Shown: positions 57,210-64,000 of the stretch, piece after piece | How the letters are laid out: every line of letters begins with the position of its first letter | Numbering within the stretch: the stretch's first letter is position 1 | Source of the DNA: Brachionus manjavacas | Taxonomy: Eukaryota > Rotifera > Eurotatoria > Ploima > Brachionidae | Direction of reading: 5' to 3' | Length of the DNA: 64,000 bases | Assembly (NCBI GenBank): GCA_019054805.1 | Contig: JAHQIY010000009.1 | Coordinates: 496,001-560,000 of the forward strand | Made by a program: the position numbers and the translations under genes | The notes under the pieces: generated by a model | What the model saw: the letters and a program-made list of their open reading frames with translations, nothing else | What the model was told of the DNA's origin: nothing | Database searches by the model: none

Positions 57210-58210
57210 ATATTTGTATATTGAAATTGTTTTTTTACTGATTAATTTTGAAAGGGATTAGATACCCTTTTTAATTTATAAAAAGTATCAACAAATAAGA
57301 TTCATAACGAAAAATTCTAAAGATAAAAAATCAACATGCAAAATTTTTAAAATTTTGACTTTCGAATTTTGTCCAATTTGTGTTTAGTAATCAAAATTGG
57401 TAAAAAAAACCTTTTTTCAAAAAATTAGAATTTTTCTCCTCCACATCCTCCTATACAGTGTTAAATACACATTTTATGGTCTTTTTAAAAAAAAAATATT
57501 TTTTGTAAATATTCAAAATTGTTTCTTAAAATTAAAAATTATTTTTGCATCAATTTCTTAAGAAATTTTTTAGGCAGACCTTTTTATGAAAAATTAATAA
57601 GAACATCAGTAGATCAATTGCTTTTTTTAAAAGTCTGGCCACCACACTAAAAAAATATGCTTAAGGTGTTATTTAAAGCATTTAAAAATTTTGATAAACT
57701 ATTAATCAAAAATAAATTCAAAATTTTAAAGTATATACTTTCTAAGGCATTTAACACCTTGTAAATTAAATTAGAAAAAAAGGCTTTATTAAAGATTGAA
57801 AAATTCTATATAAATAACTAAATAAAAAAAATCGCTATATAATTCGGATTAAAAATTCTAAATTTCTCTTAAATATAATATTTTAACTTATTTTACTTTT
57901 TTACTTTTTTTAATCTGAAGGAACTTTAACTCGGCATTGATAAAACTAATAGATAATAAATAATAATATAAATTAATATATAATATGATAAAAAATAAAT
58001 TAGTATTTTAGTTTATAAAATTTATATTAACTAATAGATCATTAAATAGTTTAATCTAAAAAATATAATAAATCAGTTTAAACAATCAGTCAATCTATAA
58101 AGACTAATTAAGTAAAATATTATATAAATAAAATTTTTATTTTTTCATAAATAATTTAAAATAAAACGATTCCTTTTTTTTAGTTTAAAATTCATTTGTT
58201 TGTTTAAAAA
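57210..58210. other. AT-rich intergenic DNA between SPS2 and BOLA2
   Basis: It holds one degenerate LINE tail (57913-57965) and nothing else that I recognise. Confidence 0.5.
57913..57965 (+). repeat. Degenerate LINE 3' tail
   Basis: ATCTGAAGGAACTTTAACTC, then GGCATTGATAAAACTAATAG: the stem part is kept, the AATA part is eroded. Confidence 0.55.
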
Positions 58211-58642
58211 ATGCCGGTTTTACAAAGTCACGTGGAAAACAAGCTTAGAGAAAATTTGAATCCAATATTTTTGGTAATTTAGCACAGCTTATCAAACTTT
58301 GTCATTAAAAAAAATATTTTAGAAAGTTGAAGACTTTTCTGATGGATGCGGCTTTAAATACAACGTTTTCGTTGTTTCCAAGGATTTTGAAGGCAAGAGT
58401 CTACTTCAAAGACAAAGGTTGTAGAATTATTTTATCAATTTTGAGTTTTTAAAATTTTTAATCAAAGACTTGTAAATGAAATTCTCAAAGAAGAAATGTC
58501 TGAAATTCATGCATTGACACAAAAGTGTGTGACACCTGAACAATGGGAAAAAATGGTTGCCGAAAATCCGAATCTTTCGAACGAAAACCAAGTCGAAAAG
58601 CCAAATGACTCGACCAAAAAATGCGAATTTCATCAACACTAA
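58211..58642 (+). CDS. BOLA2: BolA-like protein 2
   Basis: BOLA2 forms a [2Fe-2S]-bridged complex with monothiol glutaredoxin 3 and passes clusters in the cytosol. Three exons (58211-58273, 58323-58417 and 58468-58642) give 110 residues; the introns are 49 and 50 bp. The BolA fold is covered by HVENKLRENLNPIFL, VEDFSDGCGFKYNVFVVSKD, then FEGKSLLQRQRLVNEILKEE and EIHALTQKCVTPEQWEKM. These include the RxRxVN and conserved His blocks and the short Cys-bearing loop that distinguish the BOLA2 group. A polar tail of about 20 residues extends beyond the human protein. The gene converges on CHCHD4, whose stop lies only 75 bases away on the other strand, so the 3' UTRs probably overlap. Confidence 0.93.
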
Positions 58643-58716
58643 CTTTTAAGTCATTTTCAACATTTTAAATCTAAGTCACAATAAAAAAAAATTTTAAATA
58701 TAAAAAAAATATTTAT

Positions 58717-59374
58717 TTATTTATAAAGTTTTGGATATTTTTTCATACAATTTTGCAACTTTTCAAATTCGGCTAAACAATCACTTCCCTTAACTTTAGC
58801 TTCACTAAAATGAAAGCATTTAAACGCATTGCGAAACAGCATTGAGCATGGTCCGATACTGGCAGTTCCTAGGCATGGACAACCCCAATTAATTGTTCCA
58901 TTTGGCAAAATGACTCCTTAATTCAATAAAGAAAATAATTTAATTAAATTTTAAAAATGTTCCAGCCATATTTTTTTATTAAAAACCTATTATATTCTCT
59001 TAACATTAATAATAAATAAAAATTATTAGAAAAAATTGTTTGCCCACACTTAATTCAATTGTTTTTGTTTGATAGATGATTTATCAATAGAGATTACTAC
59101 TGAAATAATACTTAACAAATATTAATTCTAAATTATAAATTTTGAATTCACTTCGATTTATTAATTAACTATTGAAAAACGGTGAGATTTTTTTACATAT
59201 TTTTTGAATCTATTTTTTCGTTTCTACTAACAAGGAACCCTAATGCTCACCTGGTTGGTCCGGATCGTTATCAGCTAAGTGTTTTATGTACTTCGATTTT
59301 TCGCTCAATGGTCCGGTGAGCTCATTTTTGTCAAAAAATAAAATTTTGTCTTTCCTCGACTCTTTTAGTTCCAT
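58717..59374 (-). CDS. CHCHD4: MIA40-type oxidoreductase of the mitochondrial intermembrane space
   Basis: CHCHD4/MIA40 oxidises incoming Cys-rich proteins in the intermembrane space and is recharged by ALR/Erv1. Two exons (59374-59251 and 58916-58717) are joined across a 334-bp intron with a GTGAGC donor, giving 107 residues. The redox-active Cys-Pro-Cys is at residues 54-56. The CHCH domain has two C-x9-C pairs, C65/C75 and C88/C98, within [17 protein letters not shown] and [19 protein letters not shown]. The ILPNGTINW lead-in before CPC is strongly conserved. As in other animals there is no N-terminal membrane anchor, unlike fungal Mia40. The acidic C-terminal tail of vertebrate CHCHD4 (about 35 residues) is missing; the protein stops at PKLYK. 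Confidence 0.95.
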
Positions 59375-59595
59375 TCTAAAATGACACAAACTAGATAACT
59401 TGATTTTTTAATTGAGACTAAAGGCTTTTACCCCTTGTAGGAACACAAAATTAATAAAATAAATCAATTTAAGTTTATTTAAAAAATATAATAAAACAGT
59501 CCATATTAACAACACCCTGCTTTACATAACAATAAAAGCCATAAAGCAGCTCAAAGCATAATTTTTTAATCTACAACTAGATCCTTGTGAATTGG

Positions 59596-60380
59596 TTATT
59601 CCATTTTTATATCTGGCAGATGTCTATGGTTAATATGAGCATCCAAATCTCTCTGTGACATGTAGCTTCGACCGCATCGGCTTTTTTCATACAACTTCAT
59701 TTGATCATCGGCTTGGTTGCCTATTTGATTAAAATCTTGTTCATAAGTGCATATAAAAATTCGACCGGCATTTACTTTTTCGATTCTGTCCACATTTTCA
59801 TGACATGATTCCCTAAAATTATTTAAATTTATTTTTAAATTCTAAGTCATTGACTTGACTTAAAAATTCTAATTCAATTTTTGCTTCAATTAGTTAAATT
59901 ACCTTAAGCAAATTTTTGGAGAAAATTTAGTAGCGCAATCTGAACAGACAACGTGCTTGCATGGCAGCAGGCGACCAAAAACTAGAATTGGCAAGCCGCA
60001 TGAAATACAAACATTCATTTTTTGATTGAGTATCTTTTGTCCCATTTTATTAATCTAATAAAAAAAATTTAATTAATTAAAAAAAAAATTATTAAAAAAA
60101 TCTACATTATATGACCAGTTTAAATTAGATACAAAGTTAATTGAGCTAAATTTTTTATCTTCTGAATCGGTGCTAGCAGAGGTAGTATTGGATGATGGCT
60201 GAATGTTGGAAGAATTGGACGGAAAAATAAGGTTACTAGATGATTTTATTTTGAGCTGGATGTGCTTTTTGACCGATTGTCTCAGATCGGCTCTTTCTTC
60301 CCGAGTATCCAGGTCTAAATTTTAAAACTTTCAAGATAATTATTTTCTTAATTGTGTTTCCACATACCTGAAAGATCCAT
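59596..60380 (-). CDS. CBLL1: Hakai-type E3 ligase (CBLL1), compact form
   Basis: Hakai is a RING-type E3 with a phosphotyrosine-binding HYB dimer domain, and a subunit of the m6A methyltransferase-associated complex. Four exons (60380-60368, 60314-60106, 60054-59903 and 59812-59596) give 196 residues. After a Ser-rich N-terminus the conserved part begins at LNWSYNI (human LTWDYKL). The RING follows with C90, C93, C106, H108, C111, C114, C123 and C128 (CISCGLPILVFGRLLPCKHV). Then comes the HYB zinc finger ending CGRSYMSQRDLDAHINHRH. The segment between RING and the SQRDLDAH finger is about 15 residues longer than usual (NQADDQMKLYEKSR). The long Pro-rich C-terminal tail of human Hakai (491 residues in total) is absent. 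The gene lies upstream of CHCHD4 on the same strand, and its start is 184 bases from TBCD's. Confidence 0.9.
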
Positions 60381-60564
60381 AACAAAGTAATATTTCAGAT
60401 TTAAAATTTATTTTAGAATTAATTCAGCTTTAAATATTAACCAGTGATATACAAAAAGCTAGGCAAAAAAGTCGATTTATATGCAATTTTGAAATCTAAA
60501 TAATTTTTTTTTTAAATTAGAAATAAACAGCTTAGTAACTGATCAAATTTAATAAAATAAAATA
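60381..60564. promoter_or_regulatory. Divergent promoter region of CBLL1 and TBCD
   Basis: Only 184 bases separate the two start codons, which point apart. Both 5' UTRs and both core promoters must fit here unless 5' non-coding exons exist, which suggests a shared bidirectional promoter. No TATA box or initiator is distinctive in the A/T background. Confidence 0.5.
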
Positions 60565-63500
60565 ATGCCACCTTCAACAGCGAACAAAAATTCCGACTTG
60601 GACGACGAAGAAGGGTGCTGTACCAACAAAAAAACCCATTTCTACGAGTTTAAAGAGCATGACCAAGTAAAAAAGCTGTTGGATAACTTGCCACAAAATA
60701 TAAAAGAACTACGCAGCCGTGAACGCTCATTTGAACAATTTAGGTTCATATGTGACACTTACCAAGAACAACCTCATCTAATAGACCCATTCCTCAGTGA
60801 CATAGTTGACAAAATCATCAACACAATCAAGCAAGAAATTCAAAATGACAATCCATGTAAACTGTTGATAGATCAAGCGTTCAAATACATGCACTCTTTG
60901 GCCAAGATGAGGGGCTACAAGCGCATTGTTCAATATCTACCCCACGAAATTACTGATTTTGAGCCGGTTTTAAAGCTTTTGCAAAGTCAGGACCCTAAAA
61001 ATTCAGAATCATGGGAAACTAGATTCGTTCTGCTCCTATGGCTTTCTATAATATGCATTGTTCCGTTTGACCTAGAGCGCTTTGATGCAAGTGAGAACCA
61101 AGCAGATTCCATCTTGAATCGCTTTCTCAAAATTACAGTGGTAAGTAAATGTGTTTATTTTTTCAATGAATCATCTAAGTTAATTTAGTCATTTAAAATT
61201 TTTAATTTTTCAAATAAATAGCAAAATTTTTCTCTAGAATTTATGAATATGGCTTCATTTTTATTTTAAAAATCAGCTTTATTATAGATTTAGAATAAAA
61301 AGTTTTTCAAAAGAAAATTGTTTTAATTAGATGAATATTTTGTACTGTGTTTTGAAATTTTTTTTATCTGACTCATATTTACAGGATATGAGTCAGATAC
61401 GGTTATTCTCAGGAGATAAATCTTATAATGGATCTTAAAAGATCTTTTTAAAATTCAAAATAAAATCATAATTTTAAAATCATCATAAGTTGAAAATTAA
61501 GATCTTTGACATTTCTTAAATAATAGAGAATAAAAAATTTGTTTTCTTAACTTCAGATCATAACAATGAAAATGATTTTAAAAACTTAACAAAACCTCAG
61601 AGTTTAACTAAAATTCACTTTTTAAGATTTTAATTTTTTCTTATAAAATCTTAATCGAAAAAATATGCAAAAATTTTAATGTAAGAAATGTTCAAGATCA
61701 AAATACAACTTGTTTATTTTTTTCAAATGATTTATTAACATTTATTCATTAACATTCGACCTATTTTATTTCAAGATCTTATTAACCAGAGAAAAAACCA
61801 AATGTTCAAAAGTAAATTTTCTTAAAATTTCTTAATTCTTGACTAATTTTAAAAGATTCGTATAAGATCAGATACCGAACTTGAATTTCTACTGTTCCCG
61901 AAATTGGACGATTTTTAAGAGAAATTGCCAAAATTTATTCATTTAATTCTTTACAAATTTCCTTTAGAAAGTATTTTTTTAGAAAATTTTACATTTAATC
62001 ACTAAAAAATTAGCACTTCTGAATTCATATTTATTTTTTGTTTTATTTAAAAAAAAAATTTTAAGCCTAATAGGCAAGTTGAAAAGGAAACACAAAAATA
62101 CAAATCACAATTTACAAAAAAAAAAAAAGGTTAAATAAATAAACTAAAAAATAGCACTTCTGAATTAATATAAATTTTGAGCAAAAAATTTAAAACTAGT
62201 AGAAATCATCAAAATTCGTTGGTACTTTGACTTTATAAATAACTTCTGGTTATATCTGATAAATTTTGAATTTTTACTTAATAAAATCTTTTGAGAAATT
62301 GTTTCTTTTTTATTTAAAAAAAGGCCATACTTTCTTTAAAATAATTCAGGAATAATCCAAAAAAATTATTAAATTTTACATTGATTAACTACAAATTTAA
62401 TTTTTTTAATCAAGCCCTATTTGTTTGTGAGCGACAAGTGTCAAGATGCATGTGCTCTGCTCCTGTCAAAGTTTATGTCTCGCCGAGACCTTCAAAAAAA
62501 AGTTCTTCCCGAATTTTTCGATCAAATAATTCAACACATGAAAGAATCGGCCAAATCGGGTGACAAATTCAAACTCCTTGGCACTCTTAAATGCATAGCT
62601 AGCATTTACAAAAATGGTAAACGCGAGGATCTATTGTGCTACACATTACCAACTTTGAAAAATATTGTCGAGCTCAATTTATTGAGCTCAAAACTAGCTC
62701 TAGTGCGAAAATATTACATCAAAATACTTCAAAGAGTGGGCATGACGTTTTTCAAAGTAAAAATTGCCAAATGGAGATATGAAAGAGGTTCTCGAAGTCT
62801 ATTGAACAACGTCAAATCAGTTCAAACAGCGTCCACTGAAAGAGGCCAAGCTGATGATGAAGATGATGAGGAAATCCCTGGTGAAATTGAGGAAATAATT
62901 GAACAGCTGCTATATGGACTAAAGGATCAGGACACAATTGTTCGGTGGTCTTCGGCAAAAGGTATAGGCCGAATAACCAACAGGCTCTCCAAAGAAAACG
63001 GAGATGACATACTTCAATCGCTGCTTGAGCTGTTTAATTTTGTAGAAGATGACTCGGCTTGGCACGGAGGCTGCCTTGCCATTGCTGAACTAGGCCGGCG
63101 AGGTCTCCTACTACCACAACAATTAAAATCAGTAGTTCCGATCATTCTAAAGGCGCTGATTTTTGACAAAAAATTGGGAAACTATTCCTTGGGCAGAAAT
63201 GTGAGAGATGCGGCTTGCTATGTTTGTTGGTCAATGGCTAGGGCTTTTGAACCCGATGTAATTGAGCCCTATGTGAATCAAATAGCTGGTGCTCTTTTAA
63301 TAGTCTCTGTGTTCGATCGGGAAGTTAATTGTAGACGCGCTGCTTCTGCTTCGTTCCAAGGTGAACTTTGTTCAACAAAAAATTTTCACTTTTTTTATGA
63401 TTTTTTTTAGAAAATGTTGGTAGACAAGGCCAATTTCCGCACGGAATTGATATTATAATCAAATGTGACTATTACGCTGTCGGGCAAATACACAACTGTT

Positions 63501-64000
63501 TTTTGGATCTGGCAATTTATATCGCTACCTTCGAAGAATATCGACAACAGATTGTAGACCATTTAATGGTGCATAAATTTAACCACTGGGACCATACTAT
63601 CCGCGAGCTTACCGCTCAGTCTTTTTTCAAATTGACACCGTTATGTCCAGACTACATGGCTTTTGTGGTAGTTCCGAACTTGATAAAGCAGTCGTCTAGC
63701 ATCGATCTGAATACTCGGCACGGTGCACTGCTCTCGCTTGCCCAGCTAATTCACGCACTCAGCGAACTAGTCAATTTGGAACCAGAAAGACTTCTTAACA
63801 AATATTTTAATGAAGAATTCATTTCCAAATTGAGACATGTCCTCGGTCAAATATTTGATGAAAAGTATTTTAGGGGTTCTGGTGGCGAGTACATGCGCCC
63901 GGCAGTTTGTTTTTTTGTCAAAAAATTCTCCCTCTGCAAACAATTGCACAAACAATTTCAGCTTGATGACAAGTTCATCGGCCAATGTGAGAACTTTCTG
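60565..64000 (+). CDS. TBCD: Tubulin-specific chaperone D, N-terminal 704 residues (partial)
   Basis: TBCD (cofactor D) is a large HEAT-repeat protein that captures beta-tubulin and, with cofactors C, E and Arl2, assembles the alpha/beta-tubulin dimer. Three exons lie in the window: 60565-61140, 62415-63360 and 63411 onwards, open to the window edge (human TBCD is about 1190 residues). Matching blocks are FRFICDTYQEQPHLIDPFLS, FKYMHSLAKMRGYKRIVQYL, WETRFVLLLWLSIICIVPFD, then an acidic loop (DDEDDEEIPGEIEE), then LYGLKDQDTIVRWSSAKGIG, AWHGGCLAIAELGRRGLLLP, VRDAACYVCWSMARAFEP and NCRRAASASFQENVGRQGQF. Intron 1 is 1274 bp, intron 2 is 50 bp; both are GT..AG and in phase. Confidence 0.95.
61141..62414. 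other. TBCD intron 1 (1.27 kb)
   Basis: GTAAGT donor at 61141 and a T-rich ATCAAG acceptor before 62415. It is AT-rich, with no element recognised. Confidence 0.85.

Noticed and set aside
1-64000. CRISPR arrays, bacterial operons, rRNA or LTR retrotransposons
   Set aside because: No direct repeat-spacer arrays, Shine-Dalgarno-type gene order, rRNA-like blocks, or paired long terminal repeats with gag-pol are visible; the window is eukaryotic.

Overview
The window is nuclear DNA from an animal, most likely an AT-rich invertebrate. The evidence is spliced genes with GT..AG introns, many only 42-60 bp and a few over 1 kb, plus clearly metazoan proteins (APPL, an emerin-like LEM protein, Hakai, TBCD, TAF4) and a selenocysteine-encoding SelD/SPS2. 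Non-coding DNA is extremely AT-rich. Very low GC, small introns and abundant LINE remnants would suit, for example, a monogonont rotifer, but nothing here proves a taxon.

Layout. 1-12.2 kb is a transposon and satellite landscape: a deleted piggyBac-like element, a roughly 0.53-0.62 kb satellite split by a dead CR1/L2-like LINE, and a dead Jockey-like LINE. 12.2-24.4 kb (+) is TAF4 in six exons; its introns hold a Tc1/IS630-like transposase relic, a segmental duplication and a LINE insertion. 25.9-27.0 kb is a Merlin-type DNA transposon with terminal repeats and an 8-bp target duplication. 30.3-34.9 kb (-) is a complete nine-exon APPL gene. 35.8-36.7 kb (+) is SF3A2. 40.0-41.0 kb (+) is an unrecognised 344-aa gene. 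43.7-44.2 kb is a 555-bp near-perfect foldback element. 44.7-46.4 kb (+) is the mitochondrial processing peptidase beta subunit. 48.5-49.5 kb (-) is an emerin-like protein. 51.5-52.0 kb (+) is a small membrane protein. 53.1-54.6 kb (-) is a LINE copy with an 11-bp target duplication. 55.7-56.9 kb (+) is selenophosphate synthetase. 58.2-64 kb is a dense cluster: BOLA2 (+), CHCHD4/MIA40 (-), CBLL1/Hakai (-) and the first 704 codons of TBCD (+), which runs off the right edge.

The clearest result is the SPS2 gene. Its active-site codon is an in-frame UGA inside the GUGCK motif, and about 50 bases after the stop codon the 3' UTR folds on paper into a textbook type II SECIS element. A stop-to-stop gene finder would lose the first 46 codons and the catalytic residue. 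The genes are housekeeping functions (transcription, splicing, mitochondrial import, Fe-S handling, tubulin folding, nuclear envelope, endosomal signalling, selenium metabolism) and form no operon. At least twelve copies of a shared LINE 3' tail, a short stem-loop followed by (AATA)n, are scattered across the window and explain much of the apparently empty DNA.
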